DNA from: Diphasiastrum complanatum
Lineage: Eukaryota > Streptophyta > Lycopodiopsida > Lycopodiales > Lycopodiaceae
Length of the DNA: 64,000 bases
Assembly: GCA_029204225.1 (NCBI GenBank)
Contig: CM055101.1
Coordinates: forward strand, 60,717,340 to 60,781,339
Reading direction: 5' to 3'
The translations under genes were made by a program, and so were the position numbers. Position 1 is the stretch's first letter. Every line of letters starts with the position of its first letter. The notes beneath the pieces were generated by a model that saw only the letters and a list, made by a program, of their open reading frames with translations, was not told the origin of the DNA and searched no databases. Shown here piece after piece: positions 1-12,170 of this stretch.

Positions 1-1019
1 TTAGTAACAATAGGAATCGGACAGTGTTTCGTTTTTTTTATTTCGATTGCCTTTTGTACTAAAAGTATTTTTCGTCAGAATTTTCGAATTACGTAAAATA
101 AAGCAAAATTGAGTTTTCCGAAAGAATCGAAATTTTGGTCATTTTTTTTGGTTATCTATGGAATCGGTTTAGATTAGTGAATTGATTAAACTGAGTTTAT
201 CAGTCAGAATTGGTCATAGTGTTTTCACTAAGTCTAGATTATTTCTCGGTGATAGATAAGTTAAAATTGACAGAAGGAACCGAAATGAAATTGCCGACAG
301 TTTTTACTGTTCTATCATTCTTTTAACTTTTGGAGTCAGGAACTCCCAGAATGAAAGTTGAAACTTGAATTTTTTTCTTTTTTGTTAAATTTCAATTTGG
401 TTAAAATTTGAAATCAGTTACTTGTCTGATAGTTTTCTAATCGATGTTGATCGCTAGAAATCAGTCAAGTGAACGTTTGTGCAAGATACTCGTTAAATTT
501 GAAATCGTCAAACAATATGAAATGACCAGATTGAATGAGTGGCAATAGTATTCTTTATCTAGTTAATATATATGATAGGATACGGTTCAAGAATTACTGA
601 AATCCTATTGGTGGGATTTCTATTCATGTAATTTCATATGTGTTTGGATAGGTGTTGTCAATATTAACGGAGTAATGCCAAACCAGTCAATAAAAAGAAA
701 AAACAGTCCAATTTTATTGAAAAAATTATAATAATAGAAATTACATAACTGATTTCATTTCCAGTAAAATCCTATGGTGAATTATATTCAAAAGATCAAA
801 CTAGTACTGTTTCACATACTAGTAAATGATTTTTGATATATCTGATATTCAGCCCAGGTATAGTACATAAATGAAATTGTTTTAGACTTTTTCCTACAGT
901 AATTAATTTTTAAACATTTACTAATGTCGTTACGTCTTCTTGGTACCTTAGCTGGAATAGATTTTCAGGGAACTAAAAATTCTAAGGAGGGAAGAAGAGT
1001 GGACATCAGAGGTAGTAAG
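1..1019 (+). repeat. Repeat family R, copy 1, left part
   Basis: Non-coding AT-rich sequence. It aligns by eye from base 1 with 58,280 onward, and its part from about 660 aligns with 3,950 onward. It is interrupted at 1,019/1,020 by a three-LTR element and resumes at 7,575. No long reading frame and no retroelement protein motif is visible. It could be a long LTR or the body of a non-autonomous element. The true left end lies outside the window. Confidence 0.85.
1015..1019. repeat. Target-site duplication GTAAG, left copy
   Basis: GTAAG directly precedes the first LTR and is repeated at 7,575-7,579 directly after the third LTR, where the interrupted R sequence resumes. This marks one 5-bp retroviral-type integration event for the whole 1,020-7,574 block. 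Confidence 0.8.
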
Positions 1020-1500
1020 TGTTATGGCCATATTCGGTTAAGGACCTGGAATAGTCCTAATATGGTAGACCGGCCCTCCAGTATTCGAGATTATTGGTCA
1101 CGCCGAGATTTAATTCCATGTTGAGGCCTGTTTGTGACTAATTACCTTAAGAGGACCCAGACACTCTAATTGAGACATATGGAGTATTGCATGCCTGTGT
1201 GACGGATATAGTCAGGAGGACTGCATGAAGAGAAGTGATCTATTTATAGTTGACCTGCATGGGGGTTGCATGGTTTCATGCACAGGACTCTACTCTCTAT
1301 ATAATGAGGTAGGGATTCTCTTGTCGACATATTGAGTTTAGATTACCAGTTTCTCTCTTCTCATGTTGCTTCACATGGCATGGCTTGGGGGCTAGATCCA
1401 GGTTTGATCTAAGATTGGTTGGGCGGTTTGGCTCCATAGTCTCTCCTAGTGTGTTCTCCTATCCTCATCTTAGAGGCAATCCATTGGGATCACTATATTG
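1020..1500 (+). mobile_element. LTR-a of a non-autonomous three-LTR retroelement
   Basis: About 481 bp beginning TGTTATGGCC and ending CACTATATTG. Near-identical copies lie at 6,654-7,134 (same length) and 7,138-7,574 (one deletion of about 40 bp). A TATA-like CTATATAATG lies near 1,300. A primer-binding site follows it and a GTAAG target duplication precedes it. Confidence 0.88.
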
Positions 1501-1514
1501 ATATCAGAGCACGG
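1499..1514 (+). other. Primer-binding site, initiator tRNA-Met type
   Basis: TGATATCAGAGCACGG overlaps the LTR-a edge. It matches the plant copia-type consensus TGGTATCAGAGC at all but one position, so the element was probably primed by initiator tRNA-Met. Confidence 0.8.
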
Positions 1515-3949
1515 CTAAGATGCGGTTTTGGATAGGATGGAGTTAGCCTTATCGATAATGGAAGTAAAGTTCCTCAAAGGAGTTTGGTGTTGGATTCACT
1601 AGTTTCGAGTTAGCATGCTTGTTAAATATGGTGGTAGAGTTTTTTTTACATTTTCAGATTTTTGATTTAGATGCTGAGAAGCTATGTGAATTCATTCTTA
1701 ACTTCTTGTTTTATGGGGAAGCTTTCTTTTGCTTTGAAATAATCTGTTTTTGAAGATTATTATGGGTGTTCCCTAATTAAACTCTGCTAGGCTGAGTAGT
1801 AGAACGGATAGCATATGTCTATTATGTAACTTTTGTTCCTTAGTAAATTGATTGTGAATCAATTTATCAGGCTGTTTAGAACAGAAAGAGAGGGGCTTGT
1901 GTGGTAGTCGCCCCGACGACTAGTACAGGCCACGTTGTTGTCTTCAATCAAGTTCTCAAGGGACCTTCTGTCATCTGGGGTGGTGAAATCTGTCCGATTT
2001 GGTGATGGTATGAAGATTGTCTGAACAAATGCATCATCAGGCAACGGTTGGTTGCCCTCGACAACCTTTGATGGCGAAACAGGTGGTGTGAGAGAAACAG
2101 AAGTGGAAATGGGGGTGGGGAGTGGGGACTGTTTGTCCAAACGAGAGACTTTGCGAGTGTTCTGACAGTAGGTAAATTAGCGAATTCCATAAGCAGCATG
2201 TGAGGAATTGAAGATTATTCATCCTCAAATTCCTCTGGTTAACCTGCATGTTATGGAAATAGTGGTATTTGTTGTCATTCAAACTAGCTGACTTCATATA
2301 ATAGTTTCTTGGATTGTCTCAAGAAGAAAATTTCAATCTAACTTCAGTTTGAACCTATATTTTGTAATATAGGGAGGTGATTGAAGTTGGATTGAGAGTT
2401 GCTGTATGCAGCAGTTTAATCCTAGAGTTACTGTAATGATGAAGTATTTTAAGCAGATAAATAAAAGTTAGAAACACATCCAGGTTAGTGGGGATCAGCA
2501 GTTGTTGTGCTTTCAAATCTGCTTTGAACCACCTGTATAAGAATCACACATGCCAGATAGCTGTGAATGTAGGTTCCCAGATTTTGGCCAGCTATGAGTA
2601 CTTTTGGTCAGAAGTCTGTCCCTCTGAGTAGGGGATGTGAAGAGCCGGTGGATTCCGAATAACAGCTAGGGTAGCTGGTGAATCCTTGCAGATAATCTGG
2701 GTGTGTGTGGTTCGGAGGTCGATGCAGATGGAGGAAGTTGAAGGCAACATTGCCTTAACAGCGTTGAGGAGCCAGCGACGCTTCTGGAGGTGGTTTCCCT
2801 GCAAACATTCTGTGAACGCTCCCCTGCAAGACGTTGTGGATGCATTAGCAGACCAGTTTTTTGCATGCCATGATTCATTTGTTGAATCTGTAATTCTTAA
2901 CAGAGGATGAGGAAATCGTTGAAGACCGTTCCTGTCATTCTATCAGGGAGAAGCTCGCATAGATGATGGAGAATCCTGGAAGTCTGGGGAACTCGCATAG
3001 ATGCTGGAGAACCCTGGAAGTCTGGCGCAGAAGTTATATTTCTCCCTCTCGTTGAAGAAAACGAGATTGACCTTTGGACGACGTGATGGGGGAAGCCAGC
3101 CCTAAATTTCATGTGATGGGGGAGCCGGCCCTAATTTTTCCTTGTGATAAAAAAAATAGGGTTTTTTTTGGATAAGCTTAGTGTTAATGTGGATGCATGA
3201 AAAGTCGGCAATATTGGAGAATTGGCCAACTGTTCTGTATCATTACTTTTTACATGCATTTAATCATGGCTTGAGTGGAATTTTGGACATTTTGATAACT
3301 TTGAGTTGGATTGAAATCGGTTTTTTGATACAACTCCGAAAACTCAAGTTACTAACACCTAGTATAGAAATTTCGGTTTCTCAGTGTGGATTGTCAAAAT
3401 TTAGCCTTGAGTATGGTATTGTTTCTAGTAAGTGAAGTTGAAGGAATTTGGATTTCCTTTCTCTAGGGACAATATGCATGTCACTTAGACATTTTTGGCT
3501 AAGCCGGTTTTTTGGAACTTGAGTACCATTATTCGCTGTCAAGCAATATTAATCGGTTTCTGGTAGGAATTTTTTCGAAGCTGATCTTGACAAAACGAAG
3601 GGAGTGGTACAGTTCTCAGGCATATACCCGGTCTAGGAATCTGATTCCTTGGTATGATGCTATTTTCAACCAATTAACTCTGGAGTATTGGTATTTCCAG
3701 TAAATAGAGTTAAATTGTGTTTTTTCGATTTTCTCTTTTTCAAATTGGTGGAGCGCCGATCAGTTCGTTAGTGTGGTTTTGATGATTTAGGTCATTAATA
3801 TCGAACAAACCAAAAGCTTTTTGAATACTTGTTAAATAATTAATGGTGGAAAATTCACAGTATTTGGAAGTAATTCCTTATTCAACAATATTATTTTGGG
3901 GTGAATACAATGTGTAGGAAGTACCCGAATCCAAATCTTATGTCCCATT

Positions 3950-5850
3950 AATTACAGATAATTTTAACGAAGTAAGTCTTAAGCCAGTAAGTGAAAAGCA
4001 CGAACAGTCCAATTTTATTGGAAAAATTGTAATAATAGGAATTATAAAACTGATTTCATTTCCAGTGAAATCCTATGGTGAATTATATTCAAAAGATCAG
4101 ACTAGTATTGTTTTTTTACTAATAGTTGATCGGTAATTCAGCCCAGGTATAGGATAAAAATGAAATTGTTTCAGATTTTTTCCTACAATAATAAATCTTA
4201 AAACATTTTCTAATGTCGTTACGTCTTCTTTGTACCTTAGATGAAAAAGATTTTCAGGGAACTAAAAATTCTAAGGAGGGAAGAAGAGTAGACATTCGTG
4301 GTAGTAAGTGTGATTGGGAAATGTATTGCGCAATAAGGATTTTTGATAATCCCAGTAAATAATTGCTTAATACCGGATATTAATTTCTTGGGTAGGTTTC
4401 ATTTAGTTGAATTCTACACTAATATCTTTGTGACCAATGAGTTATCCACAGTTTTGGGTGTCAATTGTGATTTTAGAAGTAGAGTCAGAATACATGGATT
4501 TCATTGGATCTGTTAGTTGACAGAAACTTGTCCCTAGATTTGATGCATCGGTAGGGGATTTGAAGCTTATTCATTAACTAGGAAAGACCAGGATGTAATA
4601 TTTAACCATGTTAATTCTTCTGTCTAAGTCACATAATCAGATGTGGATTTTGGGTATCCATCTGACAGACATGCCAGTCATCCAAATAAAAGGATTCTCC
4701 AGTGCTTGGGAACAAGAGATAATTTCCTATAGTGATTGTAGGACTGCTAGATGATCAATGGATCTCAAGAATATCAGATAAGGCGGTTAAGGGTTTTCTG
4801 GAAGGAAAAGCTGATGGTATGGGACATCAGTAATTTTGGAAAGAAAATTCTAGGACTGTAAAGATCTGATGATCAATGGTGTGTTTAGTACCTAGTCGCG
4901 ATATGGGAAAGAAGAAAATCATTTGATCTAGATTTTGAGGAAATTTTGAGGTTTAATCTAGATCCCAGTGGGGTATCTCATTATTTACAAAATCAGAGGC
5001 CCTCAAATCTATTTCTCGCTTTCTTAATTAATCCTTTACTTCTTAGTAATTTCTCGAATATAGGATATCAGACTGATTTATATGATTCTTTCCAACATGA
5101 AGTTATTCTTCTGAAAGACTAATGTCATATAAATTACTACTTGTAGGAATAGACTTGGAATTCAGATAAATTCTAAGGTCAAAATGTCTCAATTTCTTAA
5201 ACCATGGAATATCTCTGTTGCATAAATGGATTTCGTAGAATAGTAGTTTCTATCACTCAGAGTGAAAATATTTGAAGGAAAAGTCCTGTGTGTAATAGGG
5301 TGAATCTTTTAGTGGAAGCACTTATTACTGACTTTTCTAGGATTTAGATATTTTCATATATCATCTTTCTAGTTAACTTTTATGGAAATTTTTAATTTCT
5401 TCAAAAGGAGGGGTGAAGTGGTAGGATGAAATTCTATTTGGAAATCTGTTGGTTGCATAGCTTTCGTAAGAGAACCAGCTAGGGTATAGAAATGAGATTG
5501 GATCTGAAAAGAATTTCGGATAGATTCAAAGTAAGAGCCTAATTGAAACTTTTCGAATAGGAGAAATTCTCTAGGGATCGTGTGGGCAATCTGGAACAAG
5601 TTTGGAATTTGAATCATTATCTATAAGTAGTACAATAAAAGGTTGAAAGATACTAGTTCCATTTTGATTGGAATAGCAGTAAATTTGATCAAAATTTAAG
5701 TCTGAGAGTTCTGTATTGGATCAACCTAATCTTAGTTTTAGTACTAGGATCAGTGAGAGGTTGATTGAGAGCATGAAATTATGTAATTAGAAGTAAGTTG
5801 GATTGGAAAACTGTTGAGATTGAATGATTTGTCTCAAAGATTTCTCGAAT
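3950..5850 (+). repeat. Repeat family R, copy 2
   Basis: Collinear with 660-1,019 followed by 7,575-9,110, and with 58,935-60,920. Shared landmarks are a CCTAGTCGCGATATGGGAAA block near 4,892 and an AAAAGGAGGGGTGAAGTGGT block near 5,403. Homology is lost after about 5,850. The copy lies inside the element that is itself inserted into R copy 1. Confidence 0.8.
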
Positions 5851-6639
5851 AGAATTGTAATGATTCCTAAGTGTGACGATTAAAGTCTTGGTATGTTGAT
5901 TGAGTAAGAATTCAGATCAGTGTTTTGAATCTCTTTACTCCAGTATTTTAATTGAGAACCTATGGATCTCACATACATTATTTAGTGGATGCTATTCTAC
6001 TACAGTATGGTCTGCAGATGCTCGAGTATAGTTCTTCATTTGATTAGATCTCCACTTATCATAGGAGACAGACAAGCCTATTAAGATGAATGAATGTTAT
6101 TTTCTTGCAATTGGTGCTAGGAATAGGAGCATTTAACTCAAAAGAGTATCTGTAATGCTCAGAGTTGAGTTTTAATCATTCTATATCTTAATGTTTCTCC
6201 TAGAGATTCTAGTTAAATAAGTTATCATATCTTAGAATTGGATTCTAAGGATAGTTGTACTTGGAAGCTTTTTATAAATTGTCTGGTCGAGTTTGTAGAT
6301 AATTTCAGACTGTAAGTATTATTTCTTTTCTTTAACTTTAATCTCCTAAGTTAGGAAATATTTTACTCAGTGGTTCGTGTAAGTGTTTTACATGAAGTTG
6401 ATGTTACTAACTTATGTTGAGTGTAACCTAGTTGAGAAATTTATTGCTTAGTGTACTTTTCAAACTTGATTTGTACTCCAGAATAGAGATTAAGAGTTAG
6501 AAATTGGTTTATCTCTGAGTACTTGTTTGATATGAAAGTCAAACTAAGAATAATGATTTCTAGAATAATATTGAAAGTTAAAGAAACAGTTCTTGTAATT
6601 CTTTCATATTTTAAGGAGCTCCTAAGGATAGAAGCAGTT

Positions 6640-6653
6640 TAAGGAGAGAAGAA
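6640..6653 (+). other. Polypurine tract before LTR-b
   Basis: The purine-rich run AAGGAGAGAAGAA sits immediately before the TG of LTR-b. This is the expected position and base bias of a plus-strand primer and identifies LTR-b as the normal 3' LTR. Confidence 0.75.
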
Positions 6654-7134
6654 TGTTATGGCCATATTCGGTTAAGGACCTGAAATAGTCCTAATATGGT
6701 AGACCGGCCCTCCAATATTCAAGATTATTGGTCACGCCGAGATTTAACTCCATGTTGAGGCCTGTTTGTGACTAATTACCTTGAGAGGACCCAGACACTC
6801 TAATTGAGACGTATGGAGTATTGCATGCCTATGTGACGAATATAGGCAGGAGGACTGCATGAAGAGAAGTGATCTATTTATAGTTGACCTGCATGGGGGT
6901 TGCATGGTTTCATGCACAAGACTCTACTCTCTATATAATGAGGTAGAGATTCTTCCGTCGACATATTGGGTTCAAATTACCAGTTTCTCTCTTCTCCTCT
7001 TGCTTCACATGGCATGGCTTGGGGGCTAGATCCAGGTTTGATCTAGGATTGGTTGGGCGGTTTGGCTCCATAGTCTCTCCTAGTGTGTTCTCCTATCCTC
7101 ATCTTAGAAGCAATCCATTGGGATCACTATATTG
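6654..7134 (+). mobile_element. LTR-b, the regular 3' LTR
   Basis: 481 bp, the same length as LTR-a, with scattered substitutions. It is preceded by the polypurine tract. It ends CACTATATTG and is followed by only three bases (AAA) before a further LTR copy begins. Confidence 0.85.
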
Positions 7135-7137
7135 AAA

Positions 7138-7574
7138 TGTTATGGCCATATTCGGTTAAGGACTTGGAATAGTCCTAATATGGTAGACCGGCCCTCCAAT
7201 ATTCGAGATTATTGGTCACACCAAGATTTAATTCCATGTTGAGGCCTGTTTGTGACTAATTACCTTGAGAGGACTCAGACACTCTAATTAAGACATATGG
7301 AGTATTGCATGCCTGTGTGATGGATATAGACAGGAGGGCTGCATGAAGAGAAGTGATCTATTTATAGTTGACCTACATGGGGGTTGCATGGTTTCATGCA
7401 CATGACTCTACTCTCTATATAATGAGATAGGGATTCTCCCGTCGACATATTGGGTTAAGTTTACCAGTTTCTCTCTTCTCTTGCTTTACATGGCATGGCT
7501 TGGGGGCTAGATCCAAGTTTGATCTAGGATTGGTTGGGCGGTTTGGCTCCATATCCATTGGGATCACTATATTA
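7138..7574 (+). mobile_element. LTR-c, an extra head-to-tail LTR copy
   Basis: 437 bp in the same orientation as LTR-b, lacking about 40 bp near its end. Its right edge, CACTATATTA, abuts the second GTAAG. The LTR-b/LTR-c junction keeps three bases between LTR ends and resembles a two-LTR circle junction. Confidence 0.85.
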
Positions 7575-9407
7575 GTAAGTGTGATCGAGAAATCTATTTA
7601 GCAGTTAGGATTTCAGTGATCCCTGTAAATAATTTCTTAATACCAGTTATTAATTTTCTGGATATAATTCATTTAGTTGAATTCATAACTTATATCTTTG
7701 TAAACATTGAGTTATCCGCAGTTTTGGATGTTAATTGTCATGCTAGAAGTAGAATTTGATACATGGATTACATTGGGTCTGTTAATTGATAGAAGCTTGT
7801 CCCTAGAGTTAATGCTCTTGGATCCAGGGGGATTCGAAGTTTATCATTAATCAGAAAGGATCAAAATGTAATATTGAACCATATTAATTCTTTTGTTTAG
7901 ATCACAAGATTAGGTGTGGATTGTGGTATTCATCTGATAGACATGCAAGTCATCCAAATAAATGGATTTTCCAGTGTTGGAAGCAAAAGATAATATCCTA
8001 TATGGGTTATAGGACAACTAGATGATCAATGGATCTCTAGAATATTAGATAAGACGGTTAAGGATTTTTTGGAAGGAAAACCTGATGGTATGGGACATCA
8101 GTAATTTTGGAAAGTGAATTCTAGGACTGTAAAGATAATGATGATCAATGGTGTGTTTTAGTACCTAGTCGCGATATGGGAAAAATAAAACCGTTTGATC
8201 AAATGTGGGGTTTTTTGGAGAATTTTGAGGTTTCCCAGTGTGGTATCTCATTATTTATAAAATAAGAGGCCCTCAAATCTATTTCTCGCTTTCTTAATTA
8301 GTCCTTTACTTTTTAATGATTTCTTATAACACATCAGACTGTTTATTTGATTCTTTCTAGCATGAGGTTATTCTTCTGAAAGACTGTTATGTCATATAAA
8401 TTACTAGTTGTGGGAATGGACTTGGAATTCAAATACATTCTAAGGTTAAAATGTTTCAATTTCTTAAACCTAGAATATCTCTGGTGGATAAATGGATTTT
8501 GATGGAATAATAGCTTTTATCACTCAGATTAAAAATATTTGAAGGAGAAGTCCTGTTTGTAATGAAGTGAATCCTTGAGTGGAAGCACTTATTATTGACT
8601 TTTCTTGGATTTGGATATTTTCACACATCATCTTTCCAATTAACTTTTATTGAAATTGATGATTTCTTAAAAAGGAGGGGTGAAGTGGTGGGATAGATTT
8701 CTATTTGGAAATCTATGGTTGCATAGTTGTCGGAAAAGAACCATCTGTGGTATAGAAATGAGAATTTTTTTGGAAGTAATTTTGAATAGATTCAGAGTAA
8801 GATGCCTAATTAGAACTTTTCGAATAAGAGGAATTCTCTAGAGATTGTATGGACAATTTAGAACTAGAACATGTTTTATATTTGAATCATTATCTATAAG
8901 TAGTACAATAAATAGTCAAAGATTACTAATTCCATTTTGAATGGAATTGAAGTAAGTTTGATCAGAATTTAAGTCTGAGAGTTCTATATTGGGTCAACCT
9001 AATCTTAGTTTAAGTACTAGGATCAGATAGGGGTTGATTTAGTGGGAGAAAGTATGTAATTAGAGGTAAGTTGGATGGGAAAACTGTTGAGAGTATATAT
9101 TATTTGTCTCAGAGATTTTTCGGATATGTTATTTGCTCATGAAAAATAGAAATCTTTTGTAGCTAAGTTACAAGATCTCAGTGAGATATGTGAATAACAT
9201 ATGTGGGTTCTGGAGAAATCTGCCAGATAAAAATGTGTTTATGTACCGGGTCATAGTGAGATTATTCACATATGTGCACAATTAATCTTGTATGAATCTA
9301 CTGTGTATTCCTAGTTACTAGTGTTATTTGGTGCACTTAACCTAGTCGGTAAACATAGACATATGGTCAAGTATTGTTTTGACAAATACTTGTTGAGTTA
9401 ACAAATC
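7575..9407 (+). repeat. Repeat family R, copy 1, right part
   Basis: Continuation of the 1-1,019 copy after the inserted element. It is collinear with 4,316-5,850 and 59,366-61,216. Homology to the 58-61 kb copy ends just after TTAACAAATCTTT. No coding frame is present. Confidence 0.85.
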
Positions 9408-9780
9408 TTTGGCTTCCTAGAGGTTCATGAGTTGATTGATACTCTCACTTGGCGTCAAGTAAAAACTTCTTCAACTCGATATATTAAATTACAACATGGA
9501 TTGTTAGATTTGTTGCTTGACGCTCTCCTTTGGATATAATCCCTCAATGATTGACCCACCATCATCGCAGAGAATGGTTAGGATCCACACATTGATTATG
9601 AAGATGAATTTAGGCACAAGTTCCAATAGAAAATGCAATAGAGCTACAATCATAGGACTAGATGTAGTTTAGATCTATGAACATAAATCAAAATTCAAGA
9701 TCCTAGGCCAAAAACCCATCACACTCTTTCATATCCTTGAGGGCCTGTTAACGGCCCATCAGATCTAGCACTCATAGATG
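9408..9780. other. Unassigned non-coding stretch
   Basis: No reading frame, repeat partner or regulatory motif that I can support. A short palindrome, GGGCCTGTTAACGGCCC, lies near 9,741. Confidence 0.5.
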
Positions 9781-9988
9781 GAGTTGTTGTTGATTTGTAA
9801 AGCCTTGGTTAAGCCCATGGTGCTAATATCCAGTGAAAAATATCTATTTTATCTATACTTGCATATGGTTCAGTGACTATTCACTTCCAAGCTTTGATAA
9901 TGTAACCTTCTTTTACACTCACCTATCTTGGGTTGATACTCTCTTTAGACTGTCTTTCACTCGCAAGTTCCTTAAGATTCACATTATA
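9781..9988. repeat. Direct repeat, copy A (partial)
   Basis: About 208 bp repeated at 10,031-10,237 with few differences. Its homology stops exactly where the CCCTAAA units begin. Confidence 0.85.
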
Positions 9989-10010
9989 CCCTAAACCCTA
10001 AACCCTAAAC
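9989..10010 (+). repeat. Interstitial telomere repeat (CCCTAAA)3
   Basis: Three perfect plant-type CCCTAAA units plus one base, located at the breakpoint between direct-repeat copies A and B. Such short arrays are often interpreted as end-joining scars; here that is inference. Confidence 0.85.
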
Positions 10011-10152
10011 TAAATAAAATCTTCCAAACAGAGTTGTTGTTGATTTGTAAAGCCTTGGTTAAGCCCATGGTGCTAATATCCATTGAAAATATCTATTTAA
10101 TCTATAATTGCATATGGTTCAGTGACTATTCACTTCCAAGCTTTGATAATGT

Positions 10153-11162
10153 AACCTTCTTTTACACCCACCTATCTTTCGTTGATACTCTCTTTAGACC
10201 CTCCTTCACTCTCAAGTGCCTTAACATTCATATTATACTTAGCTAGTCTGCATCAAAACAGAATAGCAGCATGTATATAATCATAATCAACTCTTATGTT
10301 CCAAGAAGGATAAAGCATTGGCATTACTCTTCTATCTCCTTCAAGTAACTGATAAATCTTGTCAAAAAAATTAGATTCAACATGCTCATAATCTTTTAGT
10401 GCAAGCATTCTTCTCATTGTTCTTAGATTGCGTCAATATTGTCCCTGTAGCAGTCGAGAGAATTACGCCCACAAGGTTTAGGAGTGTAATGCTCTTGGCA
10501 CATGAATTAAGAAGTACACAGTCACACCCTTGTCCCTAGTTTTGTAGATTTTGAAATCGTATAGAACATGCTAACAGAATCGAGGAGGGCTTTTAGGTGG
10601 AAAAGATGATGAAATTTTATAACTTTCTAGTAGCAAAGCACCTGAGGGTTCGTCTCAAAAGTTATGGAGATACAAGATCGAAAGATAGTTATTGTCTTTC
10701 TCCCTTCAATTTGCAAGACTTGTTTGCTTTTCAACTTGCCAAAATCATGCATGCTCATTTTGGATTCTTGGCGGTTTAACTTTCTGTCAGATCGCAGCTT
10801 GGATAGCATATAATTCTTTCCCAAACTGAAATCTCTAGCTTCATAGCTTCTCTAGATCGGCATGCATCTTCTAGGGTTTCGAGGACTTGTTCCTTTGGTA
10901 GCCGGCATGAAAAGCCCAATACTTTTGAAGCCCGTAAACGTTTCTCTTCCTCAAAGTTTGCAGAGTTAGGAGTTCGAAATCCTCATATATATTCCTTCTA
11001 AACCTTTTCAGCAGACCATAACAGTAAATCCTGAACATACATTCCATTCTGTAGTGGTAGTTTGCAGCTGCATCCTCCTCCGCTAGTTCTCTGAATTGCT
11101 TGTACATGACTCAGTTGTATCTATATCGCAGATGTTGTGACCAGAAGCTAAAACGCCTTGTC
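10153..11162. repeat. 1-kb tandem duplication, copy B
   Basis: About 1,010 bp closely matching 11,166-12,170 head to tail, with only three bases between them. On the minus strand it carries a LARP1 DM15 fragment (10,871-11,165) and further coding-like sequence near 10,260-10,420. Its left 85 bp overlaps the copy A/B repeat, so the locus has been duplicated at least twice. Confidence 0.88.
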
Positions 11163-11165
11163 GAA
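10871..11165 (-). pseudogene. LARP1 DM15-region fragment, copy B
   Basis: The minus-strand frame includes MYKQFRELAEEDAAANYHY, then a long helical stretch ending in KYWAFHAGY. This is the pattern of the DM15 repeats at the C-terminus of La-related protein 1, which in the known family binds the 5' cap and TOP mRNAs. It is nearly identical to copy C, but CGA in copy C reads TGA here just before MYKQF, and a TTG leucine codon reads TAG after SSKP. Only this part of the protein is present. It is a pseudogene fragment within a local duplication. Confidence 0.8.
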
Positions 11166-12170
11166 AACCTTCTTTTACACCCACCATCTTGCGTTGATAC
11201 TCTCTTTAGACCCTCCTTCACTCTCAAGTGCCTTAAGATTCATATTATACTAAGCTAGTCTTCATCAAAACAGAATAGCAGCATGTATTTAATCATGATT
11301 AACTCTTATGTTACAAGAAGGATAAAGCATTGGCATTACTCTTCTATCTCCTTCAAGTTACTGATAAATTTTGTTAAAAAATTATTTTCAACATGCTCAT
11401 AATCTTTTAGTGCAAGCATCATTCTCATTGTTTTGTTCTTAGATTGCGTCAATATTGTCCCTGTAGCAGTCGAGGGAATGACACCCACAAGGTTTAGGAG
11501 TGTAATGCTCTTGGCACATGAATTAAGAAGTACACAGTCACACCCTTGTCCCTGGTTTTGTAGATTTTGAAGTCGTATAGAACATGCTAACATAATCGAG
11601 GAGGGCTTTTCGGTGGAAAAGATGATGAGATTTTATAACTTTCTAGTAGCAAAGCACCTGAGGGTTCATCTCAGAAGTTATGGAGATACAAGATCAAAAG
11701 ATAGTTATTGACTTTCTCCCTTCAATTTGCAAGACTTGTTTGCTTTTCGTCTTGCAGAAATCATGCATGCTCGTTTTGGAATCTGGGTGGTTTAACTTTC
11801 TGTCAGATCGCAGCTTGGATAGCTTTCCCAAGTTGAAATCTCTAGCTTAATAGCTTCTCTAGATCGGCATGCATCTTCAAGGGTTTCGAGGACTTGTTCC
11901 TTCGGTAGCCAGCATGAAAAGCCCAATACTTATGAAGCCCATAAACGTTTCCCTTCCTCAAAGTTTGCAGAGTTAGGAGTTCGAAATCCTCATATATATT
12001 CCTTCTAAACCTTTTCAGCAGACCATAACAGTAAAACCTGAACATACATTCCATTCCGTAGTGGTAGTTTGCAGCTGCATCCTCCTCCGCTAGTTCTCTG
12101 AATTGCTTGTACATGACTCGGTTGTATCTATATCGCAGATGTTGTGACCAGAAGATAAAACGCCTTGTCA
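11166..12170. repeat. 1-kb tandem duplication, copy C
   Basis: Second unit of the head-to-tail duplication, matching 10,153-11,162. Minus-strand homology to LARP1 continues beyond the right edge of the unit, so copy C is probably the parental side. Confidence 0.85.

Larger units (their letters stand above)
1501..6653 (+). mobile_element. Internal region of the three-LTR element, no coding capacity seen
   Basis: About 5.15 kb between LTR-a and LTR-b. I find no gag zinc knuckle, protease DSGA, integrase DDE, RT YVDD or RNase H motif in any frame; reading frames are 93 codons or less and unlike known proteins. The stretch 3,950-5,850 is itself a copy of family R. The rest (1,515-3,950 and 5,850-6,640) has no match that I can see in the window. 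This fits a non-autonomous, LARD-like element mobilised in trans. Confidence 0.6.

Noticed and set aside
924-1124. 66-codon ORF at the R/LTR-a junction
   Set aside because: It spans the insertion boundary of the LTR element, so it cannot be an old gene.
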